A stretch of DNA of 64,000 nucleotides. Origin: Solitalea koreensis (GTDB lineage: Bacteria > Bacteroidota > Bacteroidia > Sphingobacteriales > Sphingobacteriaceae). Every line of letters starts with the position of its first letter. The first letter of the stretch is position 1. Shown in pieces: positions 53,312-62,608 of this stretch. The notes under the pieces were generated by a model that did no database searches, was not told the origin of the DNA, and saw only the letters and a list, made by a program, of their open reading frames with translations. Position numbers and translations under genes: made by a program. The stretch is taken from assembly GCF_900182575.1 (NCBI RefSeq), contig NZ_FXSZ01000003.1:62001-126000 (forward strand), read 5' to 3'.

Positions 53312-54040
53312 ATGAACCGCACTCAAATACAGTTTCTTGGCCATGCTACTTTTAAAATAACTACACCGGAAGGTAAATCGATTATCGTTGACCCATGGTT
53401 GATTAACAACAAGTTTATTCCTGAGGAATATAAAAACCAGCCAAAGATTGACCTGATGCTGGTGACCCATGGCCATGACGATCACTTTGATAATAAAATC
53501 GTCGACCTTATTGATCAGTATCAACCCAAAGTAATTGCAAACAGTATTTGCCGCTGGTATTTATTGGAAGAAGGGGTCAATTCAAAATTAATAGAACCTT
53601 TAAATCTTGGGGGCACCATTTCATTGCTTGATGTAAAAGTAAGCATGGTAAATGCTTTTCATCTTTCCCATATCAATATTACGAATACCAAAATCGATTA
53701 TCCACATGCTGCTAACGGATATATTTTGCAGTTATCAGACGATGTTCGGATTTATTTTGCGGGCGACACCTCAATTTTTGGCGATATGAAACTCATTGCC
53801 GAGATCTACAAACCCACCATCGCCGTATTGCCCATAGGCGATCGGTTCACCATGGGACCACTGGAAGCGTCTCATGCGATAAGAATGCTGGATGTAAAAC
53901 ATGTTATTCCATTCCACTACGGAACCTATCCCTTCTTAACCGGAACTCCTGAAGAATTGGTAAAACTTACATCCGATATTGAAGGACTTACTATTCATGC
54001 TTTGAAAGCAGGGGAGATGCTTGATTGTGGAAATCTATAA
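53312..54040 (+). CDS. UPF0173 metal-dependent hydrolase (MBL fold)
   Basis: A 242-residue metallo-beta-lactamase-fold protein of the UPF0173 (YtkL) group. The zinc-binding motif THGHDDHFDN (H-x-H-x-D-H form) is at about residues 51-60. FAGDTSIFGDM carries the bridging Asp, and FHYGTYP is the final metal-ligand His region. The N-terminal QFLGHATFKITTPEGKSI is typical. The substrate of this family is unknown. It starts about 140 bases after the candidate immunity gene and is probably not part of that unit. It converges with the methyltransferase 18 bases on. Confidence 0.94.
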   Translation: MNRTQIQFLGHATFKITTPEGKSIIVDPWLINNKFIPEEYKNQPKIDLMLVTHGHDDHFDNKIVDLIDQYQPKVIANSICRWYLLEEGVNSKLIEPLNLGGTISLLDVKVSMVNAFHLSHINITNTKIDYPHAANGYILQLSDDVRIYFAGDTSIFGDMKLIAEIYKPTIAVLPIGDRFTMGPLEASHAIRMLDVKHVIPFHYGTYPFLTGTPEELVKLTSDIEGLTIHALKAGEMLDCGNL

Positions 54041-54058
54041 AAAGCAGTCCATGTTGTT

Positions 54059-54937
54059 TTAAACATTCTTTATCAGATAAATCAATGATGAATATTCTCC
54101 CGTTTGTTGCGCTTTAAGGTTGGAATGTAATCCGGTGAAGAATGCGGGCAACCATCTTTTTTGTCCGTATTTGTGTTGCTCACTTAGCAAACTAACATAA
54201 TAAGAATCAAAAATCATTGGTCTGGTTTCGGTTACTTGCATGCTTTCCACACTCACCAACTCATTAATGGATCGCTGTGAGAAATGAAACAAATGGCGAG
54301 GAACATCATAGGCCGCCCAATACTTTCCGTAATGAACAGCATCGTATGAATTATAGTTAGGTACCGCTATTACCAAAAGGCCATCAGGTTTAAGCAAGTT
54401 TTTTAAACGCGCAATGGTGGCCGGAAGATCAGGCATATGCTCCAATACATGCCACATGGTAATCACATCAAATTGTTCTCCGTTTAACTCTTTTTCAAAC
54501 AAGGATGGGTAAATATTCTTGCCGGTTTTATTGGAGGCTAATTTCGCCGCCTTTTCGCCAGGCTCAACACCGGTTATTGTCCAGCCGGCCTTCATACATG
54601 TTTCAAGAAACGCCCCCGTTCCGCAACCAATGTCTAAGAGCTTGCCTGTTTTCTTATGCTTGCTAATTAAGCGCAGTTTGTTTTTTAAAGCATATTTCCG
54701 AACAAGTTGGTACGCTTTTTCAAACAGGCCTTTGTTCCCATCTGTATGTGAGATGTAGGCTTCGCTTTCATAATACTTGCCCAATTCGTCCAAAGGCGGG
54801 CGAGGCGTAGTTACCAGCAAACCACTTTGTTCATCTAACAAAATAGTAAACTCTTGCCCGCTAACCGTATGGTCCTTGCAAGTGATAAATTCAACTAAAG
54901 GATTATTATGTATTGGCGAATCTTGAACTATATCCAT
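54059..54937 (-). CDS. Class I SAM-dependent methyltransferase
   Basis: A 292-residue methyltransferase. A short N-terminal region (FITCKDHTVSGQEFTI...) precedes a Rossmann domain with motif I LLDIGCGTGAFLETC, then VEPGEKA for the adenosyl acidic residue and TMWHVLEHMPD, a Methyltransf_23-type pattern. The C-terminus (MIFDSYYVSLLSEQHKYG) is characteristic of Bacteroidota members acting on sugars or lipids, but no substrate is supported. The convergent neighbour is the MBL-fold gene. Confidence 0.9.
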   Translation of the reverse strand: MDIVQDSPIHNNPLVEFITCKDHTVSGQEFTILLDEQSGLLVTTPRPPLDELGKYYESEAYISHTDGNKGLFEKAYQLVRKYALKNKLRLISKHKKTGKLLDIGCGTGAFLETCMKAGWTITGVEPGEKAAKLASNKTGKNIYPSLFEKELNGEQFDVITMWHVLEHMPDLPATIARLKNLLKPDGLLVIAVPNYNSYDAVHYGKYWAAYDVPRHLFHFSQRSINELVSVESMQVTETRPMIFDSYYVSLLSEQHKYGQKRWLPAFFTGLHSNLKAQQTGEYSSLIYLIKNV

Positions 54938-55032
54938 AAAAGGTGTTAATGCTTATTCTAAAGCGCTAAAGTACAAAAGATCATTAAAGGCCGATGCTAA
55001 TAAAATCATAAATACCGCGATTGCTTCACATA

Positions 55033-55066
55033 AAAAGCCCCGACCAATTTATTTAGTCGGGGCTTT
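55033..55066. terminator. Bidirectional terminator between prc and the methyltransferase gene
   Basis: AAAGCCCCGAC pairs perfectly with GTCGGGGCTTT around a 12-base loop, with A and T runs on both sides. It lies just past the prc stop codon (minus strand) and would end the prc transcript. Confidence 0.85.
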
Positions 55067-55086
55067 AAAATTACTTTGTTCTAACG

Positions 55087-57144
55087 TTACGATTTCGATT
55101 TACTCACCAACTCTGAAGTGATTTGCAAACTTTCGTCTTTTATGTAATCATTATTTAATGGCGAACGATCAGCTCCTTTAGCAATGGGTTTGAGGCCTTG
55201 TACAACCCGACGGCGATTATAGCGTTCTAAATCTTCTGCTTCTTTTACTTCACGCTCTTTTTTCAGTTCATCTTCATTTAGTACTACTGATTTTTGTGTG
55301 CGCGCTTTTTCAACTTCTTTAATGTCTTCCAATAAATATTTATACTCCGGATTGGCTTCCATGCGTTTTTGATGATCTGCCACTAGTTGAGCGTCGATTG
55401 GTTTCAGGTTAGCAACAGGAGTATATTTCGCAGGTGCAATTTGATCCCAAGGCAGTGCGGTGGGCTCTGAGCTTTCACCAAACTCACTTGCAGGGAACAT
55501 GCTAGGAAATTGAATATCAGGAGTAACTCCTTTATGTTGTGTACTTCCTCCGCTAATTCTGTAGAATTTAGCAATTGTCAAATTCAACTGACCTAAGTCC
55601 TGATCTTTATTAACTAACTCATTTAATGAAACAGCAGTTTGAACAGTTCCTTTTCCGTAACTCTGTTCACCAACAATTACTGCACGTTGATAATCCTGCA
55701 TTGCTGCCGCGAAGATTTCAGAAGCTGATGCGCTGAAGCGATTGATCAACACTGTCATCGGACCAGTGTAAACCTCTTCAGGATTTTTATCTTCATTAAC
55801 CTCCACTTTACCGCTAGCCTCACGAACCTGAACAACCGGACCTGTTTTAATAAACAAACCGCTTAATTCAATAGCTTCTTTCAGCGCCCCCCCGCCGTTG
55901 TTACGCAAGTCGATTACAATCCCGTTCACTCCTGCAGCTTTTAGTTTAAGCAGTGCTTTTTTAACATCGCCAGAGGTAGTGTTATAATTTGGATCACCAC
56001 GACGCATTGCATCCCAATCAATATAAAAATCAGGAATGCTAATTACACCAATCTTATATTTAGCACCATTATAGGTTACTTCTTTTACTTCACTTTGAGT
56101 TTTCTGTTCTTCCAGAATTACTTTATCGCGAACCAGTACAACGGTTTTAGGGGTAGAATTCAACTCAGCACCTGATGGCAGTATCTGCAAACGAACAGTT
56201 GACCCTTTTGGTCCACGGATTTTTGCAACCGCATCATCAATTCTCCAACCAACAATATCTTCAAATTCACCATCTTTCCCTTGGCCAACAGCCACAATCC
56301 TATCATTAGGATGCAGCATTTTACTTTTTTCTGCCGGCCCGCCTTTGGTTAAGTTTATAATTTTTACATAATCATTTTCAGTACGAAGCGATGCTCCTAT
56401 TCCCTCCAGCGCTTTCGACATATTGATTTTAAAGTCAGCGGATGAGCGTGGAGACAAATAAAGTGTATGCGGCTCTACGGTTTCTGAAAAGGAATTCATG
56501 AACGACTCGAAAACATCTTCACTTTTCAGCTTGTTCAATTGCACTTTTAAGTTTTCATAACGTTTCACTAATATTTCCAAAGCTTTCTTTTCATCCTTGC
56601 TTTGCAGTTTTTGGCTGATGAATTCATAGCGAACACGTTTGTTCCAGTAATCGTTAATTTCTTGAGTAGTGTTAATCCAAGGCGCTTTCTCGCGGTCAAT
56701 CACATATACATCATTTGAATCAAGGTTAAGCTTTCCTTTAAGTGTTGCCAATGCATAATCTATGCGCTCACTTAAGCGGTCGGCATAGCGATTATAGATA
56801 AAATAGGCCGCGCTCAAGTCGCCTGACTCTAGCTCATCATCAATTTGATACCTGTATTTTTCAAAATCTTTAATGTCGCTGCTCAGTAGGGTAGTGCGCG
56901 AACCATCCAAGTTATCAAGGTACTTATCAAAGATTTTTGTCGACAAGGAATCGTCAATTTTTACCTTTTTATAATGATAATTAGCAATAGCGCCCGTAAT
57001 TATTTTCGAAACCAAAAAGTGTTGTGGCTCGGGCTGTAAATTGAATTTTCCGGAACTAACGTTGTCGGCCAATTTATTCGGAACAGAGGCTTGGCATGAA
57101 GTAATGGTTACCGCCAAGGCAATTGATAATAGTCTCTTGATCAT
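55087..57144 (-). CDS. prc: Carboxy-terminal processing (tail-specific) protease, lipoprotein
   Basis: A 685-residue S41-family protease from the ATG at 57144 (MIKRLLSIALAVTITSC), a lipoprotein signal with Cys17; the frame extends 7 codons further but that start lacks merit. Order: a helical N-terminal domain (SSDIKDFEKYRYQIDDELESG), a PDZ domain (about 245-335, GIGASLRTENDYVKI), the peptidase domain with the serine in FSASASEIFAAAMQDY and the lysine in SYGKGTVQTA, and a basic C-terminal helix region as in E. coli Prc. It degrades misfolded or tagged envelope proteins from a membrane anchor. It is divergent from the M1 peptidase gene. Confidence 0.95.
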   Translation of the reverse strand: MIKRLLSIALAVTITSCQASVPNKLADNVSSGKFNLQPEPQHFLVSKIITGAIANYHYKKVKIDDSLSTKIFDKYLDNLDGSRTTLLSSDIKDFEKYRYQIDDELESGDLSAAYFIYNRYADRLSERIDYALATLKGKLNLDSNDVYVIDREKAPWINTTQEINDYWNKRVRYEFISQKLQSKDEKKALEILVKRYENLKVQLNKLKSEDVFESFMNSFSETVEPHTLYLSPRSSADFKINMSKALEGIGASLRTENDYVKIINLTKGGPAEKSKMLHPNDRIVAVGQGKDGEFEDIVGWRIDDAVAKIRGPKGSTVRLQILPSGAELNSTPKTVVLVRDKVILEEQKTQSEVKEVTYNGAKYKIGVISIPDFYIDWDAMRRGDPNYNTTSGDVKKALLKLKAAGVNGIVIDLRNNGGGALKEAIELSGLFIKTGPVVQVREASGKVEVNEDKNPEEVYTGPMTVLINRFSASASEIFAAAMQDYQRAVIVGEQSYGKGTVQTAVSLNELVNKDQDLGQLNLTIAKFYRISGGSTQHKGVTPDIQFPSMFPASEFGESSEPTALPWDQIAPAKYTPVANLKPIDAQLVADHQKRMEANPEYKYLLEDIKEVEKARTQKSVVLNEDELKKEREVKEAEDLERYNRRRVVQGLKPIAKGADRSPLNNDYIKDESLQITSELVSKSKS

Positions 57145-57360
57145 CTTCTCAACATTTAAAAACAACGCACAGTTACGATTGTAAAGGGTATAAACTTTAA
57201 TAGCAAACTCAATATTACAAGTAATTTAAGTACAAAAAAAGAAAGAAATTTGTTTTATATAGCAATTATTACACTGAGTAAAAGTTGTGATACAGGGCAA
57301 ACAAAAAACAACGAAAATGTTAATCATATATTACATTGCATTGTTTTAACAGTACAACCA

Positions 57361-59019
57361 ATGAATCGTAAACACAAGAATATACACTTAAAATTCTCTT
57401 TATTAACCATTGCTGCTTTTGGATTGGCAACTATTTCGGCTTCCGCACAGCTTATGGACGGGCAAAAAAAGCTGACCAGAGCGGATTCCCTGCGTGGAAC
57501 ACTTAGTCCTGAACGAACCTGCTTTGATGTAAAATTCTATCACCTGAATATTAAAGTAGATCCAAAAGCAGAAACTGTTGCAGGCTACAATGACATTTCA
57601 CTTGAAGCAGAAAATGATTTTAAACGCATCCAGATTGACCTATTCGAGAACATGAAGGTAGATAGTATCACTTGGAAAGGTCAACAACTGAACTACTCAC
57701 GAGAATACAATGCTGTGTTTATCAACTTTCCGGAAACCATAACCAAGGGCAGCAATCAAACGCTACGCTTTTATTATTCAGGCAAACCAATTGTTGCTGC
57801 CCGCGCACCTTGGGACGGTGGCTTTATTTGGAAGAAAGATGCAGCCGGATCTGATTGGGTGGGCGTGGCCTGCCAGGGAACCGGGGCTAGCTTATGGTGG
57901 CCCAACAAAGATCATCAAAGTGACGAGCCTGACAGCATGATGATTAGCGTAGCTGTGCCTTCTGATTTAATGGATGTTTCAAACGGCCGCTTGCGTAAAA
58001 AGGAGGATTTGGGCAATGGGTTTACACGTTATGATTGGTTTGTAAGCAATCCTATCAACAATTATGATGTTACTATAAACATTGCTAATTACAAGCATTT
58101 TAGCGATAAGATTAATAAGTTGGATCTGGATTATTACGTACTGCCTGAAAACCTGGAAAAGGCCAAAAAGCAGTTTCAGCAGGTTAAGCCCATGATCACT
58201 TGTTTTGAAAAATATTTCGGAGATTATCCGTTTACTTCCGATGGCTATAAACTGGTTGATACGCATTATTTAGGCATGGAGCATCAAAGCGCCGTTGCTT
58301 ATGGCAACAAATATACAAATGGCTATTTAGGGAGAGACCTTTATGGATCAGGCATTCAGCTTCGGTTTGATTATATTATCATCCACGAAAGCGGACATGA
58401 GTGGTTTGGAAACAGCGTAACGGCTAAAGATATTGCGGACATGTGGATTCATGAAGCCTTTACCAGCTACGCAGAGGCTGTTTATGTAGAATGCATGTAT
58501 GGACACAACGATTACCTGAAATATGTTAACAGTTTCAAAACACGTGTTTTAAACGATGGCCCGATCATTGGCCCTTATGGTGTAAATCAGGAAGGCTCGG
58601 CCGATATGTATCCTAAAGGAGCATTAATGTTAAGTACAATCAGAAGTATTATTGACAATGATGCGGTTTGGTTCAGCATTTTAAAAGGCATCCCTATCGA
58701 TTTCAGACATAAAACCACTTCCACCGATGAAATAATAACCTATATGAACCGTAAAACCGGAATGGACCTTACCAAAGTATTTTATCAATACTTGAAATAT
58801 GCACATATTCCTGAACTTCAGCTGAAAAAAGAAGGCAACGCAACCCTTTACCGCTGGAAAGCCGATGTACCCGGATTCGATATGCCTGTTAAGATTGATA
58901 CCGGCAAAGGCTGGCAATTAATTAAGCCGGGTTCTGAATGGAAAAGGCTGGAAAACATTCAACCTTCGGCTATTAAATTCGCAACAGATCTTTACTATTT
59001 TAATGTTTCTAGGCAGTAG
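57361..59019 (+). CDS. M1 family metallopeptidase, exported
   Basis: A 552-residue aminopeptidase from the ATG at 57361 (MNRKHKNIHLKF, then a signal peptide ending near SASAQ). The frame extends to 57250 but the 37 upstream codons do not look coding. The M1 zinc site is H342-E343-S-G-H346 with E365 (HExxH-x18-E), the general M1 arrangement. The exopeptidase motif, usually G-x-MEN, reads GMEHQSAVAYG, so the last residue is His, as in many Bacteroidota members of the family. It is probably periplasmic and cuts N-terminal residues from peptides. A clean terminator follows. Confidence 0.94.
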   Translation: MNRKHKNIHLKFSLLTIAAFGLATISASAQLMDGQKKLTRADSLRGTLSPERTCFDVKFYHLNIKVDPKAETVAGYNDISLEAENDFKRIQIDLFENMKVDSITWKGQQLNYSREYNAVFINFPETITKGSNQTLRFYYSGKPIVAARAPWDGGFIWKKDAAGSDWVGVACQGTGASLWWPNKDHQSDEPDSMMISVAVPSDLMDVSNGRLRKKEDLGNGFTRYDWFVSNPINNYDVTINIANYKHFSDKINKLDLDYYVLPENLEKAKKQFQQVKPMITCFEKYFGDYPFTSDGYKLVDTHYLGMEHQSAVAYGNKYTNGYLGRDLYGSGIQLRFDYIIIHESGHEWFGNSVTAKDIADMWIHEAFTSYAEAVYVECMYGHNDYLKYVNSFKTRVLNDGPIIGPYGVNQEGSADMYPKGALMLSTIRSIIDNDAVWFSILKGIPIDFRHKTTSTDEIITYMNRKTGMDLTKVFYQYLKYAHIPELQLKKEGNATLYRWKADVPGFDMPVKIDTGKGWQLIKPGSEWKRLENIQPSAIKFATDLYYFNVSRQ

Positions 59020-59040
59020 ATTTAAATTAACTATAACCAC

Positions 59041-59079
59041 AAAAGGCTCATACATAATTACTTGAGCCTTTTTTATTTT
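59041..59079 (+). terminator. Intrinsic terminator after the M1 peptidase gene
   Basis: AAAAGGCTCA pairs perfectly with TGAGCCTTTT around a 12-base loop and is followed by more T. It begins 22 bases after the stop codon. Confidence 0.9.
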
Positions 59080-59115
59080 CCAGCCTTTGTTATATTTGAG
59101 AAAGATTTTGTGAAG

Positions 59116-59430
59116 ATGGAACAACAACTTGGCAATAAACCTTTAGCAACGACTAATGACAGCCGTTATATTCTACTTCCGATTTGTATCATTATGGATC
59201 TTATAGGGATGAGTTCATTCACTGTGCCTATTATTGGAGAGGCATTTGACGTGTTTTGGGCGCCCATTTCGGCAGTTGTCTTTTTTGCTATGTTTAAGCG
59301 TAAGTTGGGTGTGATCGGAGGAGCATTTAGTTTTCTGGAAGAAATATTACCCGGAACTGATATCATACCTACCTTTACTATTGCCTGGATATTGAAATAT
59401 TTGGTGAATACTCAAAAAACAATAATTTAG
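59116..59430 (+). CDS. Small membrane protein of unknown function
   Basis: A 104-residue protein starting at ATG 59116 (MEQQLGNKP); the frame opens at 59062 but the terminator of the previous gene occupies that part. After a polar start it has about three hydrophobic segments (ILLPICIIMDLIG; FDVFWAPISAVVFFAMF; IIPTFTIAWILKYL), so it is an inner-membrane protein. FSFLEEILPGTDIIPTFTIAW is the most conserved-looking part (split here between EILPG and TDIIP). No family name was recognised. Confidence 0.65.
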   Translation: MEQQLGNKPLATTNDSRYILLPICIIMDLIGMSSFTVPIIGEAFDVFWAPISAVVFFAMFKRKLGVIGGAFSFLEEILPGTDIIPTFTIAWILKYLVNTQKTII

Positions 59431-59473
59431 AGTAGACTACATACTTAAACCTATTCAACTGCGTTTATAAAAC

Positions 59474-59572
59474 ATGGAAAAATTAGTTAAGAGAATGGTG
59501 AAAAATGCGGAACAATTATCATCGCCCGTTCGTACCTTTTTGTTTCGTTGTTATACTTGGATTAATAAATAA
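59474..59572 (+). CDS. Possible very small protein (32 residues)
   Basis: ATG 59474 to TAA 59572 encodes a basic peptide (starting MEKLVKRMVKNAEQL, ending YTWINK). It lies between two small membrane-protein genes. It has no recognised family, and an open frame this short could arise by chance. Confidence 0.2.
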   Translation: MEKLVKRMVKNAEQLSSPVRTFLFRCYTWINK

Positions 59573-59591
59573 GTTTTGATGCCTTTTCAGC

Positions 59592-59620
59592 TTGTTTTTT
59601 CTGTAAAAGTTTTATTTTTG
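59592..59620 (+). promoter_or_regulatory. Bacteroidota-type promoter (TTG, 18 bp, TATTTTTG)
   Basis: TTG at 59592-59594 is followed after 18 bases by TATTTTTG (59613-59620), matching the -33/-7 consensus with good spacing. The following ATG (59626) is only 5 bases past the -7 box, so the message would be nearly leaderless, or a later start is used. Confidence 0.65.
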
Positions 59621-59625
59621 CGTTC

Positions 59626-59838
59626 ATGAGCAGAGCAGATAAGTTAATCCCAAAATTGATGCGCATCAACTTAGCGATCGCCATCTTGCTGTTAATTTCA
59701 GCGATCATTGTTTTTTCATCAGGCACTCAAGCAACACAAGCATATTTTATTCAATGTGTTGGCTTTACTATTATGGGAATGTTCGCTATTGAACCAATGG
59801 CGATTATTCTGTATTTATATTGGCCTAAAGGAGAATAA
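59626..59838 (+). CDS. Small two-helix membrane protein of unknown function
   Basis: A 70-residue protein with two hydrophobic helices (about 13-30 and 42-64). ATG 59626 is close to a good -7 box, so the in-frame Met12 (59659) could be the real start. A perfect terminator follows the stop, marking a single-gene transcript. It is not recognised as a named family. Confidence 0.6.
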   Translation: MSRADKLIPKLMRINLAIAILLLISAIIVFSSGTQATQAYFIQCVGFTIMGMFAIEPMAIILYLYWPKGE

Positions 59839-59860
59839 ATACTCTTATTTAAAATATTTA

Positions 59861-59894
59861 AAAGCCCCAAACAAGTCGTTTGGGGCTTTTTCAT
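59861..59894 (+). terminator. Intrinsic terminator after the 70-residue gene
   Basis: AAAGCCCCAAAC and its exact reverse complement enclose a 5-base loop, followed by T. It lies 22 bases after the stop codon. Confidence 0.9.
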
Positions 59895-59948
59895 TTCTAA
59901 GAGATTGATACTTTCTGCCTTATCCTACACATTTTCTCACAAAAAGAT

Positions 59949-59956
59949 TAACTTTG
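59949..59956 (+). promoter_or_regulatory. -7 promoter element TAACTTTG ahead of ffh
   Basis: TAACTTTG fits TAnnTTTG and ends 22 bases before the ffh ATG. No clear -33 TTG is at the right spacing. Confidence 0.45.
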
Positions 59957-59978
59957 CAGCCCTTAGATTCAGTGAATT

Positions 59979-61313
59979 ATGTTTGACAATTTATCCGATA
60001 AACTCGACAGAGCGTTTAAAGTTCTGAAAGGACAAGGCAGTATCACCGAGATTAACGTGGCTGAAACCATGAAAGAGGTGAGAAAAGCCCTTTTAGACGC
60101 CGACGTTAACTATAAAACCGCCAAGGCTTTTACTGACACCGTAAAAGAAAAGGCACTAGGCATGAATGTTTTGACCTCGGTTTCTCCGGGTCAATTAATG
60201 ATAAAGATCACCAACGATGAGTTAACTGCCTTAATGGGTGGTCAAACCGAAGAACTTGAGCTTAAACAAAACCCAACAATTATACTTATTGCCGGATTGA
60301 ACGGTGCGGGAAAAACCACATTCTCCGGTAAACTGGCCAACTACCTCAAAACTAAAAAAGGTAAAAAACCTTTACTGATCGCCGGCGACGTATATCGCCC
60401 GGCGGCGATTGAACAGTTAAAGGTATTGGGTGAACAAATTGACGTTCCTGTATTTGCTGATCTTAATTCGAAAGATCCGATTGGTATTGCTCAGGCAGGT
60501 ATTGCACAAGCCAAGCAAAACGGGAACAATGTAATTATCATCGATACCGCCGGCCGTTTAGCTATCGACGAGCAAATGATGAATGAGATCGCTGCCGTAA
60601 AAGCAAGCACGAATCCTCATGAAATCCTTTTTGTTGTCGATTCAATGACTGGTCAGGATGCGGTGAATACGGCAAAAGCCTTTAACAATCGCCTCGACTT
60701 TACTGGAGCGGTACTTACCAAACTCGATGGTGATACCCGTGGTGGCGCGGCTTTATCGATCAAATCGGTAGTAAACAAACCGATCAAGTTCATTGGTACC
60801 GGTGAAAAAATGGACGCAATCGATGTGTTCTACCCGGATCGTATGGCTTCGCGTATTCTGGGCATGGGCGACGTGGTTTCCTTGGTTGAACGTGCTCAAA
60901 TGCAGTTCGACGAGAAAGAAGCTGCTGAACTTCAAAAGAAAATCCGCAAAAACAAATTCGACTTTAACGATTTCCTTAGTCAGTTGAATCAAATCAAAAA
61001 GATGGGTAACATCAAAGATTTGATGGGCATGATCCCAGGCGTGGGTAAAGCAATGAAAGATGTTGATATTGACGACAATGCTTTCAAAGGCATTGAAGCC
61101 ATCATTCAGTCAATGACCAATCAAGAGCGTGAAAACCCTGAATTGATAAACACCAGCCGTCGTAATAGAATTGCAAAAGGCTCAGGACGTGATCTTACAG
61201 AGGTAAACCGCCTGTTGAAGCAGTTTGAAGACATGCGTAAAATGATGAAAATGTTCTCTAACCCGGCAACCGCTGCTAAAATGATGCGCAACATGCCGAA
61301 AATGGGAAGATAG
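59979..61313 (+). CDS. ffh: Signal recognition particle protein Ffh
   Basis: Ffh is the GTPase subunit of the bacterial signal recognition particle, which with 4.5S RNA brings signal-bearing ribosomes to FtsY at the membrane. The 444-residue length is normal. The helical N domain (MFDNLSDKLDRAFKVL) is followed by the G domain with G1 GLNGAGKTT (residues 106-114), DTAGR, TKLDGDTRGGAAL, and the Met-rich M domain (LSQLNQIKKMGNIKDLMGMIPG, MRKMMKMFSN). A -7 box precedes it and a perfect terminator follows. It is monocistronic. Confidence 0.98.
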   Translation: MFDNLSDKLDRAFKVLKGQGSITEINVAETMKEVRKALLDADVNYKTAKAFTDTVKEKALGMNVLTSVSPGQLMIKITNDELTALMGGQTEELELKQNPTIILIAGLNGAGKTTFSGKLANYLKTKKGKKPLLIAGDVYRPAAIEQLKVLGEQIDVPVFADLNSKDPIGIAQAGIAQAKQNGNNVIIIDTAGRLAIDEQMMNEIAAVKASTNPHEILFVVDSMTGQDAVNTAKAFNNRLDFTGAVLTKLDGDTRGGAALSIKSVVNKPIKFIGTGEKMDAIDVFYPDRMASRILGMGDVVSLVERAQMQFDEKEAAELQKKIRKNKFDFNDFLSQLNQIKKMGNIKDLMGMIPGVGKAMKDVDIDDNAFKGIEAIIQSMTNQERENPELINTSRRNRIAKGSGRDLTEVNRLLKQFEDMRKMMKMFSNPATAAKMMRNMPKMGR

Positions 61314-61353
61314 ATCCTAGATATAAGAGTCAAGAGCAAAGACTCTCCTCAAC

Positions 61354-61387
61354 AAAACGGCCTTCGAATATTCGAAGGCCGTTTTTG
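61354..61387. terminator. Bidirectional terminator between ffh and the histidine decarboxylase gene
   Basis: A perfect 15-bp-arm palindrome, AAAACGGCCTTCGAA and its reverse complement, with two central bases and A/T flanks. It lies between the convergent stop codons of ffh and the decarboxylase gene. Confidence 0.9.
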
Positions 61388-61406
61388 TTAAACAATGGCT
61401 TAGTAA

Positions 61407-62540
61407 TTAAACCAACTCCATTTGATATTTCTCAATATCTACAATCAGTTCATCTATTTGTGCTTCGTTAACATTAGGCATACAAATAATATGCGACAGT
61501 CCTTTTTCAGAGGCTAATTGCCATTTCTTACGCACTTGTTCATGAGCTTCCGGAAATACAACCGTTATTGAATTCGGGTTTCTCCAGGCTGCAATTCCCA
61601 TGGCCCGTAAACGCTCTTCTGCATAGGCTGCAATTTTTAAACTGTGTTCCACACGGCGTTTTAAACCATCAAACCCGAACGTTTTTATAGCATACCACAA
61701 AAACAACGGGCTATGGCCATTTCTCGAACCGGTAATTGTTGTATCCAAACTTCCGATGTAAGCAACCGAACGGGCAATACGATCGCGATGTGATTTTTTA
61801 ACCAGTAATGCCCCGCAAGGAGTAGGAGAGCCAATGAATTTATGTCCGCTTACAGCGATGCTATCGGCACCGTCTGCAAAATCAAATGCCGGGCGAGGGT
61901 CAAGGAATGGACTTATTGTTCCCGATAGCGCGCCATCACAATGAATGTAATAGTTCTGAATGGCTGCATCATTCAATATGTTTTTGATTTTGTTGATATC
62001 GTCCTTCGCTTCTGTCATTGTAGTGCCGATGTTGGCCAGAATGATAACCGGCATATGACGATTCATGCGGATGGTATGGTTTAAATCTTCATAATCTATT
62101 TCCCCGTTTTGCTGAGCGCGAATCACAATATTGGGCATATTGAGCAAATGCAGGTTCTTATGTACGCTATAATGAGTGGCCGCTGAATAGTAAACCATTC
62201 CCTTAGGATGCAGTTCGCGAGCCATGTACAAACCGTACATATTTCCTTCAGAACCACCATTGGTAACATACCCCCACCAGTTATTGACCGGAGCCCGAAA
62301 CAGTTCAGCAAAAAACTCGATTACTTCACGTTCCATTTCGCGTGAATCAACCGCATAGGTACATTCGGCAAAGGGATCGCCCAAATTGTTTACAGGATAT
62401 TTTAATAATTCCTGTAATTCAGTATAATCAAAATCTTTCGATACAGGATAGCCTAGAAAGTTTTGGGTATTTCTTTTTATTTTTTCAATTAATGCATTCA
62501 GTTTACTCTGATCTTCAGCACTTAATCTATTCATAAACAA
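61407..62540 (-). CDS. hdc: Histidine decarboxylase, pyridoxal phosphate-dependent
   Basis: This 377-residue enzyme is of the group II PLP-dependent decarboxylase family, close to the Morganella-type histidine decarboxylase, which makes histamine. The PLP lysine is K234 in VSGHKFIGSP, equal to about 232 if the second Met (62534) is the start. WGYVTNGGSEGNMYG, YYSAATHYSV, CDGALSGTISPF and TITGSRNGHSPL all match that group. Plant serine decarboxylases are related, so serine specificity is a small possibility. No histidine/histamine antiporter or amino-acid carrier is adjacent. It converges with ffh. Confidence 0.88.
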   Translation of the reverse strand: MFMNRLSAEDQSKLNALIEKIKRNTQNFLGYPVSKDFDYTELQELLKYPVNNLGDPFAECTYAVDSREMEREVIEFFAELFRAPVNNWWGYVTNGGSEGNMYGLYMARELHPKGMVYYSAATHYSVHKNLHLLNMPNIVIRAQQNGEIDYEDLNHTIRMNRHMPVIILANIGTTMTEAKDDINKIKNILNDAAIQNYYIHCDGALSGTISPFLDPRPAFDFADGADSIAVSGHKFIGSPTPCGALLVKKSHRDRIARSVAYIGSLDTTITGSRNGHSPLFLWYAIKTFGFDGLKRRVEHSLKIAAYAEERLRAMGIAAWRNPNSITVVFPEAHEQVRKKWQLASEKGLSHIICMPNVNEAQIDELIVDIEKYQMELV

Positions 62541-62608
62541 TTAATATTGATTGTTGCGCGCAAAGATGTAAATTCCAATTAACATCATAAAATATTGACA
62601 CACAAAAC

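Noticed and set aside
57250..57360. N-terminal extension of the M1 peptidase
   Set aside because: These 37 codons precede a normal Met and signal peptide and have non-coding character; the start at 57361 is preferred.
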